Origin: Paludibacter sp. 47-17
Lineage (GTDB): Bacteria; Bacteroidota; Bacteroidia; Bacteroidales; Paludibacteraceae
Assembly (NCBI GenBank): GCA_001898935.1
Contig: MKVT01000014.1
Location: 186,001-250,000 of the forward strand
Length of the DNA stretch: 64,000 nucleotides
Direction of reading: 5' to 3'
Shown: positions 1-9,399 of the stretch, one piece after another
Layout of the letters: every line of letters starts with the position of its first letter
Position numbering within the stretch: the stretch's first letter is position 1
The notes under the pieces: generated by a model
Databases searched by the model: none
What the model saw: only the letters and a program-made list of their open reading frames with translations
What the model was told of the DNA's origin: nothing
Position numbers and translations under genes: made by a program

Positions 1-737
1 TCGTCCAGCCAGTTGGTTTGTCTCTTGACAAGCTTCAGCACCAGGTAAAGAACGCCCGAAGCAAGCGTGGCCCAGAAAACCCAGTCCAGCCGAATGCTCC
101 ACAGGCCGCTCGTAACCGATAAACGAAGATTGTGGAACAACAACAGCAAGACAAAAATAGCCAACACCCCGTTTTTTTCCTTTTTAAGCACTTTTTTGAT
201 ACTGAACGGGTAAATTGATTTCGTTTTATTACGCAAAGCCGGCACAAAAGCCGGAGTACGATGGGCCCATGCGGTGTATTTCTCTCCGAATTTCCGTCGC
301 AGGAACTGTTCTTCGGCATACATAATCCGCTCGTAATAAATCCAATACGCCAATACAAATACAAGGGTAAACCAAGTATTGGCGATCAGCAATACGGCAC
401 CCAGCCACATAAAGAAATTACCCAGGTAGAGCGGATGCCGGACCGTAGAATAAATGCCGGTGGTATTCACTTCATCGGCCAACTGCTCCTTGGTATTACG
501 GCCCGAAGTATTGGCCGGCGTATGGCCTACGGCAATAATCCTGATCGCCAAACCAAAAAAACTTACTATCAGCGATATATACTCTATCCGGCGGTAAATT
601 ACCTCGTTGGTATGAACTCCATTCCGGAGATCGTAATAAAAAACAGCGATACCTGCTGCAAGTATTAACAAAGGCAGAAAACTGCGGTAACGAAACAGGA
701 AATTACCCTGTTTTTCAATCGATTCTTGTAATGCCAC
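1..737 (-). CDS. Isoprenylcysteine methyltransferase-family membrane protein (partial, runs off the left edge)
   Basis: The minus-strand frame is open from a GTG at 737 to the window edge, about 245 codons with no stop, so the C-terminus is missing. The start is GTG in the context ACCGTGGCATTACAAG; no in-frame ATG lies near it. The protein has several hydrophobic segments (around residues 18-30, 54-68 and 108-130, and again after residue 190). A central block contains TVRHPLYLGNF and, further on, EEQFLRRKFGEKY, the arrangement of the phospholipid/isoprenylcysteine methyltransferase (ICMT/PEMT) superfamily, which methylates lipids or lipid-linked groups with S-adenosylmethionine in the membrane. 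The substrate cannot be told. It follows ung by 28 bases and is probably the last visible gene of the hisB operon. Confidence 0.75.
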   Translation of the reverse strand, partial: MALQESIEKQGNFLFRYRSFLPLLILAAGIAVFYYDLRNGVHTNEVIYRRIEYISLIVSFFGLAIRIIAVGHTPANTSGRNTKEQLADEVNTTGIYSTVRHPLYLGNFFMWLGAVLLIANTWFTLVFVLAYWIYYERIMYAEEQFLRRKFGEKYTAWAHRTPAFVPALRNKTKSIYPFSIKKVLKKEKNGVLAIFVLLLLFHNLRLSVTSGLWSIRLDWVFWATLASGVLYLVLKLVKRQTNWLD

Positions 738-765
738 GGTTGTTTTGTAATTAATTTTTAGTATG

Positions 766-1434
766 TTATAATTTCCATTCGATGGGTGTACGGCCTTGTT
801 GCACGAGGTACCGATTGGTCTGCGAAAAATGTCCGCATCCTATAAATCCGCGGTAGGCCGACAAAGGCGAAGGATGTACCGACTTCAGCACCAGGTGTTT
901 ATCACCCGGGATAAAAGCGCCTTTCCGTTGTGCATACGACCCCCACAACATAAACACCAAATTACGGCGTTCCTCGGCCAGGCGGTGAATTACTCCATCC
1001 GTAAACAGCTCCCAACCTTTATTTTGATGCGAACCGGCTTTATGGGCTTCGACGGTTAGGGTGGCGTTAAGCAACAACACCCCTTGTTTTGCCCACGATG
1101 TCAAATCGCCGCTAGTCGACGGAGGAATACCCAAATCGCGTTCGAGCTCCTTGTAGATATTCACCAATGAAGGAGGAACCTCGACTCCGGGTGGTACAGA
1201 AAAACACAACCCATGCGCCTGACCCGGTCCATGATACGGATCCTGCCCTATAATCACCACTTTTACCTGGTGAAACGGGCACCGATCGAATGCATTAAAA
1301 ATAAGGGGAGCAGGCGGATAGATGGTTTTTGCAGCATATTCGGCGCGTACGAAATCGGTCAGTTCTTTAAAATAGGGCTGATCAAATTCGGGTTGCAATA
1401 CGCTTTCCCAGGATGCTTCAATTCTGACTTTCAT
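766..1434 (-). CDS. ung: Uracil-DNA glycosylase, family 1
   Basis: Removes uracil from DNA as the first step of base excision repair in the cytoplasm. The protein is 222 residues, normal for family 1. The water-activating motif [13 protein letters not shown] is at 63-75 (catalytic Asp65), and the leucine-loop motif [10 protein letters not shown] begins at 187 (catalytic His187). The uracil-binding region around [10 protein letters not shown] is also present. The gene lies 14 bases after the aminotransferase stop and is likely co-transcribed from hisB downwards. Confidence 0.97.
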   Translation of the reverse strand: MKVRIEASWESVLQPEFDQPYFKELTDFVRAEYAAKTIYPPAPLIFNAFDRCPFHQVKVVIIGQDPYHGPGQAHGLCFSVPPGVEVPPSLVNIYKELERDLGIPPSTSGDLTSWAKQGVLLLNATLTVEAHKAGSHQNKGWELFTDGVIHRLAEERRNLVFMLWGSYAQRKGAFIPGDKHLVLKSVHPSPLSAYRGFIGCGHFSQTNRYLVQQGRTPIEWKL

Positions 1435-1448
1435 AACTTATCCGGGCT

Positions 1449-2621
1449 TTATAATTCTGCAACAGCTGCGCTGAGTTGCTGCATCGCCCGTACCAGCACT
1501 GCCCGCGGACAAGCAACATTCAGTCGCAAATGATATTCGCCACCTTCGCCGAACACAGTTCCCTTGTTCAGTCCTAATCCTGCTTTCAGAGCAAAAAACC
1601 GATGCAAGGTGTCCGTATCCATTCCCAACGCACTACAATCGAGCCATAAAAGGAAGGATGCTTCGGGCTCCATCGGACGAATCTGCGGAAGATGTCCGGC
1701 AAGATAATCGATCACGTACCGGATATTCCCCTGAACATACTCGAGCATGGCAACCCGCCATTCTTCACCCTGTTCGTAACAGGCCACTGTGGTCAGGTAA
1801 GCAAACAAGTTACCCGTATTCATTTCGGCAGCTTCCAGGAAATGAGCAAAACGTGCTCTTAAAGCCCCATCGGGAATGATATACGACGAAGAAACAATAC
1901 CCGGCATATTGAACACCTTGGTCGGAGCCATAAAGGTTACCGAACCTTTCGCTGCCGTATCCGAAACCGTAGCATAAGGCGTGTGACGGTATCCGTTTAA
2001 TACCATATCGGCATGCACCTCGTCGGAGACAACCAGAATATTGCGACGGGTACAAATCTCATCGAGGCGGCGTAGGGTCTCCGGCGTCCACACTTTCCCC
2101 CCGGGATTATGCGGATTACAGAGTATAAACAGCCTGGTTTTTTCCGTAATTTTCGATTCTAGATCGTCAAAATCCATTGCGAACTTTCCACCGGCTTCCC
2201 GCAAGGGATTGGTTACAACCACCCGGTTGTTGTTACGAATCACATTAAAAAACGGGTAATACACCGGTGGCTGGATCATCACCTCATCGCCCGGCTCGCT
2301 AAAACATTGCACGGCAAACGACAATGCCGGAACAATGCCCGGCACGAAACCCACCTGCGACGCACTTACAGGCCATCGGTGATGATCGCGTACCCATTTC
2401 ACGAAGGCATCGTTAAATCCTTCGGGCGGCACCGAATACCCCAAAATGGGATGATCGAGACGCTTACGGATGGTATCGAGAATAAAATCCGGGGTCCTGA
2501 AATCCATATCGGCCACCCATAAGGGAAGCACGTCCTCGGTTCCAAATAAAGCTTTGCATCGTTCGAGCTTTACAGCATCGGTACCTTTACGGTCGATAAT
2601 TTCATCAAAATTATAGTTCAT
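1449..2621 (-). CDS. PLP-dependent aminotransferase, MalY/PatB (cystathionine beta-lyase) type
   Basis: A fold-type I pyridoxal-phosphate enzyme of 390 residues, the usual length for the MalY/PatB family, whose members cleave C-S bonds of cystathionine or cysteine conjugates; some act as aminotransferases. Visible motifs are LWVADMDF near 34, CNPHNPGGKVW at 168-178, SDEVHADMV at 199-207 and APTKVFNMPG with the predicted PLP lysine Lys235. The ATG overlaps the TAA stop of the upstream phosphatase-like gene (TAATG), which suggests translational coupling. The exact substrate cannot be deduced. Confidence 0.9.
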   Translation of the reverse strand: MNYNFDEIIDRKGTDAVKLERCKALFGTEDVLPLWVADMDFRTPDFILDTIRKRLDHPILGYSVPPEGFNDAFVKWVRDHHRWPVSASQVGFVPGIVPALSFAVQCFSEPGDEVMIQPPVYYPFFNVIRNNNRVVVTNPLREAGGKFAMDFDDLESKITEKTRLFILCNPHNPGGKVWTPETLRRLDEICTRRNILVVSDEVHADMVLNGYRHTPYATVSDTAAKGSVTFMAPTKVFNMPGIVSSSYIIPDGALRARFAHFLEAAEMNTGNLFAYLTTVACYEQGEEWRVAMLEYVQGNIRYVIDYLAGHLPQIRPMEPEASFLLWLDCSALGMDTDTLHRFFALKAGLGLNKGTVFGEGGEYHLRLNVACPRAVLVRAMQQLSAAVAEL

Positions 2622-4246
2622 TATTCATTAAGTTGAATGACAATTTCTTTACCAATCGAAGCATTGGGAGCCGGCAATTGCAACAGCCCCGACAGGGTCG
2701 GTGCAATATCGGTCACTTTTCGCGATTCGCGGATAAGCTGTGGAGCAATTTTCCATCCCGAAATATAAACAGGGAAACGCGTATTCAACGAACCCGATTC
2801 TCCCACCGGGCGATTTTGGTCATCGGTTTCCAACCACCCCGGTTTTAACAAAATAACGACATCGCCCGCTGTTTTACGATGAACCGAATTGCGTAAGCGC
2901 GCCATCTCAGTATCGGGATGTACCGGCAATTGAAGCAACTGATAAAGAGGCCAGGCATTTTGAACCCCTTCAAATTCGGATACAAAGTCGGCTACCAGCT
3001 GTTGGAACTTCCGAAAATCGTGTCCTTTTTCTTCAATCAATTCGCGATTCAGGTAAATATGCCGTCCATAATACCTTTTCACCCATTTCTCCTGACCGTA
3101 GATCGCCATCAGGTACGAATTCAGCAAGGCCATCGATCGGAAGGAGTTGTAATATCCTGCATGAAAGTTGAACCGTTGAAGGTCGGCAGGGGTATGCGTG
3201 TCGGTTTGCGAACCGTAAAGAACAAACAGTACATTTCCTGCACCGGCGGCCGTCTCGGCATTCGCTATCAGTTCCTGAACGGCATTGTCGAGCCGCAGGT
3301 ACATATCCTCTTTCTCCATCGAATTCAACGACGAGGTCTCCCCTCCCGGCGTGCGAACCGTAAACTGAAGCAACAATGCATCGGTATGCATATCCTTCCC
3401 CAGTTCATGCTCCTTCAGTAATTTCGCCGCCAGATCGGCCACCAGGGTATTGGCCATGGGTGTGGTTTTAAGTATCGAGGCCGACCCTGAACCCTTTTGC
3501 TTATCCGAAGGCTTATAATTAAAATCTTTCAGGTTGGGTTCCGATAAGGCTGCCAGATAGGTCCGCGGGAAAAACAATGCCTGCCAGTTGCGGTCGGCCG
3601 TTTCTTTTACCTCATTAGCCGAATTCATCTGGGCGGCCTGCCAGGGCATTCCTCCCGAATAATAATCGGTACTGCCCCACCGTAAATGAACCTCGTCGAG
3701 CCAGACCGCCCCGGTTGCCGCATGTCCGCCCATCGCTATCGCATCCTCGGCATTAATTGCCACGACAAACGATTTGGAACGTGTACGGCCGGCCATCATC
3801 AATTCATCGACCCAGGTGGATGCCTCCAGCGCACGGGCCGAAAGCTGCAGGTGCGATTGTATTCCGGTCTGCGTTTTATCCTGAAACACAGAACTTACTT
3901 CATTGGTCGACGGATGCCACACCCTATCGCCTGTAATACCGTGATAATAAGGTACCGTACCGGAAAAAAAAGTGGCTAAATCGGCTGCATTGCCGTACGA
4001 AGCGGTATTGGAAGTCATATCGCTGAACGACACTCCGGCCGAGACCAGTCGCCTGAATCCATTAGCATTGAACCGGGTCCACAGTTGCTGAAGGTGAGTG
4101 TGCTGAAGTCCATCGACCATGATACCTACCACCAACCTGGGCCGGTCGCCGCCGGACTGGGCGTTGGCTACTTGAACCACCAGCATAGCAACCACAAAGC
4201 ACATCCGGTACGAAACCACTGCCATGAACCTGAAAAATCTCATCAT
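2621..4246 (-). CDS. Secreted alkaline-phosphatase-superfamily protein lacking catalytic residues
   Basis: 541 residues with an N-terminal signal peptide (hydrophobic 8-28, cleavage probably after VANA). The fold is recognisable: LVVGIMVDGL near 40 supplies the first metal aspartate (Asp45), and TPMANTLVADLAAKLL near 262 and DMYLRLD near 314 match the PafA-like phosphomonoesterase/phosphodiesterase family. Where active relatives as I remember them have STDYVGH, this protein reads VRTPGGE (297-303), and where they have TADHG it reads YGSQTD (344-349). The nucleophile segment (SYGNAADLATFF, 83-94) also departs from the usual pattern. It is therefore probably a pseudo-enzyme or a much altered hydrolase. 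It sits 14 bases after hisB and overlaps the next gene by one base. Confidence 0.8.
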   Translation of the reverse strand: MMRFFRFMAVVSYRMCFVVAMLVVQVANAQSGGDRPRLVVGIMVDGLQHTHLQQLWTRFNANGFRRLVSAGVSFSDMTSNTASYGNAADLATFFSGTVPYYHGITGDRVWHPSTNEVSSVFQDKTQTGIQSHLQLSARALEASTWVDELMMAGRTRSKSFVVAINAEDAIAMGGHAATGAVWLDEVHLRWGSTDYYSGGMPWQAAQMNSANEVKETADRNWQALFFPRTYLAALSEPNLKDFNYKPSDKQKGSGSASILKTTPMANTLVADLAAKLLKEHELGKDMHTDALLLQFTVRTPGGETSSLNSMEKEDMYLRLDNAVQELIANAETAAGAGNVLFVLYGSQTDTHTPADLQRFNFHAGYYNSFRSMALLNSYLMAIYGQEKWVKRYYGRHIYLNRELIEEKGHDFRKFQQLVADFVSEFEGVQNAWPLYQLLQLPVHPDTEMARLRNSVHRKTAGDVVILLKPGWLETDDQNRPVGESGSLNTRFPVYISGWKIAPQLIRESRKVTDIAPTLSGLLQLPAPNASIGKEIVIQLNE

Positions 4247-4260
4247 AACCCGATCCGTAT

Positions 4261-5388
4261 TTAAAGTACGCCTTTTGTCGAAGGCAATTCAAACTGATAG
4301 ATATCGCGTTTCACGGCCATTTTTATAGCTTTTGCCAGGGCTTTGAACATGCCTTCGATTTTATGATGCTCGTTATCTCCTTCGGCCTTGATATTTAAGT
4401 TCATCAGAGCGGCATCGCTCAGCGATTTGAAAAAGTGCAGAATCATTTCGGTGGGCAGGTCGCCTACGTATTCGCGTTTAAACGCGGCATCGTACACCAG
4501 CCACGGACGGCCTCCAAAATCGAGCACGGCCGAACAGAGCGAATCGTCCATCGGCAAGGCGTATCCGTAGCGTTCGATCCCTCGTTTATCGCCAATCGCC
4601 TGCTTTAGCGCAGCGCCCAGGGCAAGCGCCGTATCCTCGATGGTATGATGCTCATCGACTTCCAGGTCGCCTTTCACCTGAATGGTGAGGTCGCAACCCG
4701 CGTGACGACCGATTTGCTCGAGCATGTGATCGAAAAACTTCAGACCGGTATCGATCCTGGCTACTCCGCTGCCATCCAAATTAAGGTGAACATAAATATC
4801 GGTTTCTTTCGTAGTACGCCGAATGGTAGCCGTGCGTTCGCCGGCAAATAAAAAGGCGGCGATCGCATCCCACGAGGTGGTTTGCAGCGCACAATACGCA
4901 CTCAGCCCGCTGGCGTTCAGCAGGCCGGACGAATCGTTGATAAAAATGGCCTTACATCCCAGGTTCTTTGCCAACTCCACATCGGTAATGCGGTCGCCGA
5001 TCACAAATGAAGCCGCCAAATCGTATTCCTCCGAAAAATAACGGGTAAGAAGCCCTGTCGCCGGCTTACGGGTTGGCAATCCTTCTTCGGGAAAAGATGT
5101 ATCGATAAAAATCCGGTCGAAGGCGACACCTTCACCTTCCAGAATCTGAAGCATCTTCCCCTGTACCGCATCAAAATTCTCCTGGGGATACACCGCCGTA
5201 CCCAACCCGTCCTGATTGGTGACCATGGCCCATTCGAAATTGGTTTTGGTACGAATAAAATACAAATTACGGATCACCCCCGGCAAAAACTCCAGCTGAT
5301 CGAGGGTATCGACCTGATAGGTGACCGAAGGTTCAACAATAATGGTTCCGTCGCGATCGATAAAGAGAACTTTTTTCTTACTTTCCAT
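4261..5388 (-). CDS. hisB: Bifunctional histidinol-phosphatase / imidazoleglycerol-phosphate dehydratase
   Basis: Catalyses two steps of histidine synthesis. Residues 1-170 form a HAD phosphatase (FIDRDGT at 9-15, nucleophile Asp11). From about 185 lies an imidazoleglycerol-phosphate dehydratase domain with the metal-binding histidine motifs [26 protein letters not shown] and [12 protein letters not shown]. The fused form of about 375 residues is typical of enterobacteria and Bacteroidota. I chose the ATG at 5388 rather than 5418: the protein then starts directly before the HAD motif, and a promoter -7 element at 5416-5423 places transcription start near 5409, downstream of the longer start. 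No other his gene is in the window. It is probably the first gene of the run ending at the left edge. Confidence 0.96.
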   Translation of the reverse strand: MESKKKVLFIDRDGTIIVEPSVTYQVDTLDQLEFLPGVIRNLYFIRTKTNFEWAMVTNQDGLGTAVYPQENFDAVQGKMLQILEGEGVAFDRIFIDTSFPEEGLPTRKPATGLLTRYFSEEYDLAASFVIGDRITDVELAKNLGCKAIFINDSSGLLNASGLSAYCALQTTSWDAIAAFLFAGERTATIRRTTKETDIYVHLNLDGSGVARIDTGLKFFDHMLEQIGRHAGCDLTIQVKGDLEVDEHHTIEDTALALGAALKQAIGDKRGIERYGYALPMDDSLCSAVLDFGGRPWLVYDAAFKREYVGDLPTEMILHFFKSLSDAALMNLNIKAEGDNEHHKIEGMFKALAKAIKMAVKRDIYQFELPSTKGVL

Positions 5389-5415
5389 GGAGAAATGAAC
5401 TAATAATATAGCTTG

Positions 5416-5444
5416 CAAAAATAGTCTTTTTTTGCCGTTTCAAA
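5416..5444 (-). promoter_or_regulatory. Bacteroidota-type promoter for the hisB operon
   Basis: Minus-strand -7 box TATTTTTG (5416-5423) and a TTTG -33 box (5441-5444), separated by 17 bases, slightly shorter than usual. The predicted start near 5409 gives a leader of about 20 bases. Confidence 0.55.
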
Positions 5445-5471
5445 AAATTACCAGTTTCAGGCTTATTCACT

Positions 5472-5502
5472 TTTGTTTTGAAAATTATTCGTTGTACCTT
5501 TG
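5472..5502 (+). promoter_or_regulatory. Bacteroidota-type promoter for the YidE/AspT transporter
   Basis: TTTG at 5472-5475, a 19-base spacer and TACCTTTG at 5495-5502, a full match to the Bacteroidota primary sigma consensus. It faces the hisB promoter, so the two transcripts diverge. Confidence 0.75.
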
Positions 5503-5563
5503 CAGCTCGTACCGATTATCTTCTTTTATTGATTTAGTATTCAGATAATCAAATATTTACAGT

Positions 5564-7240
5564 ATGGAATTAGATTGGTTGCGTTCATTAATTTTTGAAG
5601 ATGGTATAGCACATACTATTCTTTTGTACGCTTTTGTGATTGCAATAGGCGTAATGTTGGGTAAAATTAAGTTTTTCGGTGTTTCGCTGGGGGTTACTTT
5701 TGTGTTGTTTGTGGGGATTTTTGCCGGTCATTTTGGTTTTGATGCCAACCACGAGCTTATGCATTTTCTCCGCGAATTCGGTTTAATCCTTTTTATTTAC
5801 TCCATCGGGCTACAGGTGGGCCCCGGTTTCTTTTCGTCGTTCAAAAAGGGCGGCATGCAGATGAATTTACTGGCTGCCACCGTGGTGTTGCTGGGAGTAG
5901 GTGTGACCATCGCCTTGTATTTCGCCTTTGCCGGACGAATTCCCATGCCGATGTTTGTAGGGATTTTATCGGGCGCCGTCACCAATACTCCGGGACTCGG
6001 AGCCGCCCAGGAAGCTTTACGCCAGCTACACGATGCCGGGCAAATAGCCGAGATCCCTCAGATTGCTCTGGGCTACGCAGTTGCCTATCCGCTGGGGGTA
6101 ACCGGCATTATCGTATCGTTGATAGCAATCCGTGTTTTCTTCAAGATAAAACTGGACAAAGAAGAAGAAGCTATTCGCCGGCAAGAAACGCTGCAAGATG
6201 GAACTCAGCTCATTACATTGCGGATCAGTTCGAAAGCAATTCACGGAAAAACCATTTCGCAGATCCGGAACCTGATTGGAAGACAGTTTGTCATTTCCCG
6301 CTTATTTACCAACAATGTATATTCGATCCCCAAAGGGGTGACGGTATTACACAACAACGATATCGTATTGCTGGCAGTGAACGATGCCGATGCTGATGCG
6401 GTAAAAGAGCTGCTCGGCGAGGTCACCGAACACGACTGGAAAGAATCGGAAGAAATGATGATTTCGCGCCGGATCGTGATCACCCGCGACGTGATAAACG
6501 GAAAAACACTGGGATCGCTGAAGTTACGTGCACTGAACGTAAACTGTACCCGCATCATCCGGTCGGGCTTCGACCTGCTGGCGAAAGACGATCTCGTGCT
6601 GCAGGTGGGCGACCGTGTGGTAGTGGTGGGTTCGCCCGACTCCATTAAACGGATTGAAGAAGTGCTGGGCAATACGCTCAAACGGCTGAACGAGCCGCAT
6701 CTTATTACCCTTTATGTAGGAATTTTCTTAGGAATAGTGATCGGAAGTATCCCGTTTTTTGTCCCCGGCATGCCGATGCCGGTAAAGCTCGGTCTGGCCG
6801 GAGGACCATTGGTGGTAGCCATTTTGCTGGGCCGGTTCGGATTCAAACTGCGGCTCATTACCTACACTACTCAAAGCGCCAACCTGCTGCTCCGCGAAAT
6901 CGGAATCACCCTCTTCCTGGCCAGCGTCGGCATTTCGGCAGGGGGTAATTTTATGAATACGGTAATTCATGGCGATGGCTTACTGTGGGTAGCCAGCGGC
7001 GTGGTTATCACCATGATACCCTTACTGATAGCAGGGATTATCGGGCGGAAAGCGCTTAAATTGAATTATTTTACCTTGATGGGATTGCTGGCCGGAAGTA
7101 CTACCGACCCTCCGGCGCTGGCCTATGCCAATCAAACGGCAGGCAACGATGCCCCGGCTGTAGCCTATTCCACCGTCTATCCGCTCACGATGTTCCTGCG
7201 AGTCATCATGGCGCAGATTTTAATCCTCGCATTTGCGTAA
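5564..7240 (+). CDS. YidE/AspT-family transporter with two TrkA-C domains
   Basis: 558-residue inner-membrane protein built as about five membrane segments, two soluble RCK/TrkA-C domains (about 200-370) and a second set of membrane segments. Each half carries the family duplication signature: [16 protein letters not shown] near 132 and [18 protein letters not shown] near 508. The AspT (aspartate:alanine exchanger) family includes proven amino-acid antiporters and many uncharacterised YidE/YbjL proteins; no substrate can be read here. The TrkA-C domains suggest gating by a nucleotide ligand. It is a single-gene unit with its own promoter and a downstream terminator. Confidence 0.88.
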   Translation: MELDWLRSLIFEDGIAHTILLYAFVIAIGVMLGKIKFFGVSLGVTFVLFVGIFAGHFGFDANHELMHFLREFGLILFIYSIGLQVGPGFFSSFKKGGMQMNLLAATVVLLGVGVTIALYFAFAGRIPMPMFVGILSGAVTNTPGLGAAQEALRQLHDAGQIAEIPQIALGYAVAYPLGVTGIIVSLIAIRVFFKIKLDKEEEAIRRQETLQDGTQLITLRISSKAIHGKTISQIRNLIGRQFVISRLFTNNVYSIPKGVTVLHNNDIVLLAVNDADADAVKELLGEVTEHDWKESEEMMISRRIVITRDVINGKTLGSLKLRALNVNCTRIIRSGFDLLAKDDLVLQVGDRVVVVGSPDSIKRIEEVLGNTLKRLNEPHLITLYVGIFLGIVIGSIPFFVPGMPMPVKLGLAGGPLVVAILLGRFGFKLRLITYTTQSANLLLREIGITLFLASVGISAGGNFMNTVIHGDGLLWVASGVVITMIPLLIAGIIGRKALKLNYFTLMGLLAGSTTDPPALAYANQTAGNDAPAVAYSTVYPLTMFLRVIMAQILILAFA

Positions 7241-7247
7241 TCTATAT

Positions 7248-7282
7248 ACAAAGGCAACTCTGCAGCAGCGAGTTGCCTTTGT
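7248..7282. terminator. Bidirectional hairpin terminator
   Basis: Perfect 13-bp inverted repeat (7248-7260 and 7270-7282) with a 9-base loop between two convergent genes. Arms are rich in A on the left and T on the right, so it can serve both strands. Confidence 0.75.
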
Positions 7283-7291
7283 TGTAACCGG

Positions 7292-8029
7292 TTATTTCAA
7301 CGAGGCCTTCGTGAATATTCCGGCCGGCAGGGCTGTATCCAGCTGCAGGTCGAGGAAGGTCATGCGGGTACCTTCGCCTTTTTTCAGCATATCCTTGTAA
7401 AGCATGCTCATGGGAAACCACCGTCCCTGCACCCTTTTTACATCGGATAACTCGATTTTTTTAAGCAACTTCCCTCCACGGGCATACATCTCGATCTTCA
7501 GAGGCACATTCCGCTCCTGGTCGATCCACATTTTCTGCTGATGATAGCTTACATCGGGCGCCAGCGCAGTGAGGGTGACTACCCAGCACGACCTGCCTCC
7601 GATCGTTTCCGCAGCGTCTACTATGGCCGAGTATTGCTCCAGCAGAGGCGTATCGTTCATCATATCTTCGTACGACAGGTCGCTACCCATTACCGACTGG
7701 CGTAACATATGACCCGAAATCTGAATCACACGGTCGGTGGCCGGTGAGTAAATCCACAATTGCCGGTCTGTTTTCAGCATTTTGGTGCCTTTCTCACGGG
7801 CTGGCGCCAGGTACTCGGTAAAAGCATTCTTATCGCCCTCCGACCACGATTTAGCCTCGATAGTACGGCTCCCACGGGCCATGGTTATTTCCATGCGCGA
7901 CACCGAAATACGGGTACGGGCCGACATATTCTGATCCACTTTCTCGAGGATGGATTTTCCGGCGGGGAAGTTTTGCGCCGGCAACAGGGAAGTTGTTGCC
8001 AGCATCAGGATAACAAATTTCTGAATCAT
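7292..8029 (-). CDS. LolA-like outer-membrane lipoprotein-sorting protein
   Basis: 245 residues with a signal peptide (about residues 1-18, ending LLPAQ). The rest fits the LolA-like family annotated as outer membrane lipoprotein-sorting protein (COG2834-type): a beta-rich periplasmic lipid-binding fold with RQLWIYSPATDRVIQISG near 90 and a C-terminal stretch RWFPMSMLYKD. Such proteins shuttle lipid or lipoprotein through the periplasm. It is the last gene of a five-gene minus-strand run after two FtsX-like permeases, an ATPase and an outer-membrane barrel, which supports a role as the periplasmic carrier of that ABC system. It is not the housekeeping LolA by sequence alone. Confidence 0.82.
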   Translation of the reverse strand: MIQKFVILMLATTSLLPAQNFPAGKSILEKVDQNMSARTRISVSRMEITMARGSRTIEAKSWSEGDKNAFTEYLAPAREKGTKMLKTDRQLWIYSPATDRVIQISGHMLRQSVMGSDLSYEDMMNDTPLLEQYSAIVDAAETIGGRSCWVVTLTALAPDVSYHQQKMWIDQERNVPLKIEMYARGGKLLKKIELSDVKRVQGRWFPMSMLYKDMLKKGEGTRMTFLDLQLDTALPAGIFTKASLK

Positions 8030-8118
8030 AAAGTTATTTTTTAGCAGTTGACGACATCAACGAATAGTGTTAGTGGCACGACGACACAACAGCCAGGCAT
8101 TCCGGTACACTGTCGTGT

Positions 8119-9378
8119 TCAGGTGAGTTCCTTGAATAATTGCGCCGTTTGCCGTTTATAAATGCCGATTCCAGCCAGCATGGCCCCGATAACCGTCGAC
8201 AATACTCCGGGAATAAATCCGATAACATACGTCATCGGCGTAATTTGTGCACGAAACACCGTGGGCAACATGAGCGTAGAATCCTTGATCATATCGCCGG
8301 CATTCAGCCCGAATTCCTGCATCAAATAAGCAAACACCAATCCGATGGCAGTCCCGGCCACGGAACCTACCAACCCGATCAGCACCGCTTCGCCCACCAG
8401 CGATCCGTAGGCTTCGCGTTTACTTTCACCGATGGCCAGGCGCAATCCAAACTCTCCATAACGGCGCAAACCACCCAATAAACCGGCGTTCCACAATACG
8501 ATCGACATCGCGAAAACAAATATAAAGATGATAATGAACCCGGCATACCTGGAATAAAGAATCAGAAAATCCATGCCGCTGGCCTTGCTCATGGGGGTGA
8601 GCACCAACGAAAACTCATCGCCGGAACCATCAGGAGCAAATGCCTCCTGCAGCTGCAATGCTCTTTTTTCGTCGTAATTCCCCGGGAAGAAACCGAGAAT
8701 TTCACCAGCCGCATCGTCCATATACAACGCATTACGCACATCCTCGATATCGGCATACACCATTCCCTTGTCGAGCGCAGCAATTCCAAAATGCAAGGTA
8801 CCGCACACGGTGAAATTATACATGGCCATATCGCCGTACATCGAAGAACTGATCAGCGTCACCTCATCGCCCAGCCTCAACTTCATCTTTTTGAACAATT
8901 CGTTTGAAATAAGCACTTCGCCCCGGTGTTCAGGAAACCGGCCCGCAAACAACCTGGCACGAAGATCCATCCGCTCGATTTCTTCGTCCGATCCGATCAG
9001 ACGAATGCCGGCCCCGGCAACATTACCCTGCGAGCGCGTATACCCTTCCCCGTCGGGCGCATCGAGCAACCCTCCGAACAAAATACGCTCCGACCACTGA
9101 AGATCCGGAAAATCGTGTTTCAATGCCTCCAGAAGCCGGTCCACCGCCGTCACCGCATATTCATTGGGACGTTGCGAACTGTTTTCGTGATATCCGAGGG
9201 TCGTAATCTTTACATGGCCCGAGCTGAGACGGGCCGACTCTTCAATACTATCGTTCAGAATTCCTTCCAGATAAGCATGCAGAAAAACCGTCATCATCAC
9301 CCCTACAGCCACCACTATTACCGGCAGCAAACTCCTGCTTTTATCGCGGAGTAAACCTTTGAATAAAAATCGTATCAT
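8119..9378 (-). CDS. ABC transporter permease, FtsX/LolE type (first of pair)
   Basis: 419-residue inner-membrane protein. One N-terminal membrane segment (about 15-36) is followed by a large periplasmic domain (MacB-like PCD) and three C-terminal segments, the layout of LolC/LolE and MacB permeases, which extract substrates from the outer leaflet rather than pump across the membrane. The C-terminal FtsX signature is visible as RRYGEFGLRLAIGESKREAY near 305. It lies 21 bases after a second permease of the same type, suggesting a heterodimer. An 89-base gap precedes the LolA-like gene. Confidence 0.9.
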   Translation of the reverse strand: MIRFLFKGLLRDKSRSLLPVIVVAVGVMMTVFLHAYLEGILNDSIEESARLSSGHVKITTLGYHENSSQRPNEYAVTAVDRLLEALKHDFPDLQWSERILFGGLLDAPDGEGYTRSQGNVAGAGIRLIGSDEEIERMDLRARLFAGRFPEHRGEVLISNELFKKMKLRLGDEVTLISSSMYGDMAMYNFTVCGTLHFGIAALDKGMVYADIEDVRNALYMDDAAGEILGFFPGNYDEKRALQLQEAFAPDGSGDEFSLVLTPMSKASGMDFLILYSRYAGFIIIFIFVFAMSIVLWNAGLLGGLRRYGEFGLRLAIGESKREAYGSLVGEAVLIGLVGSVAGTAIGLVFAYLMQEFGLNAGDMIKDSTLMLPTVFRAQITPMTYVIGFIPGVLSTVIGAMLAGIGIYKRQTAQLFKELT

Positions 9379-9399
9379 TGTATCCGTTTTTTAAGCATG

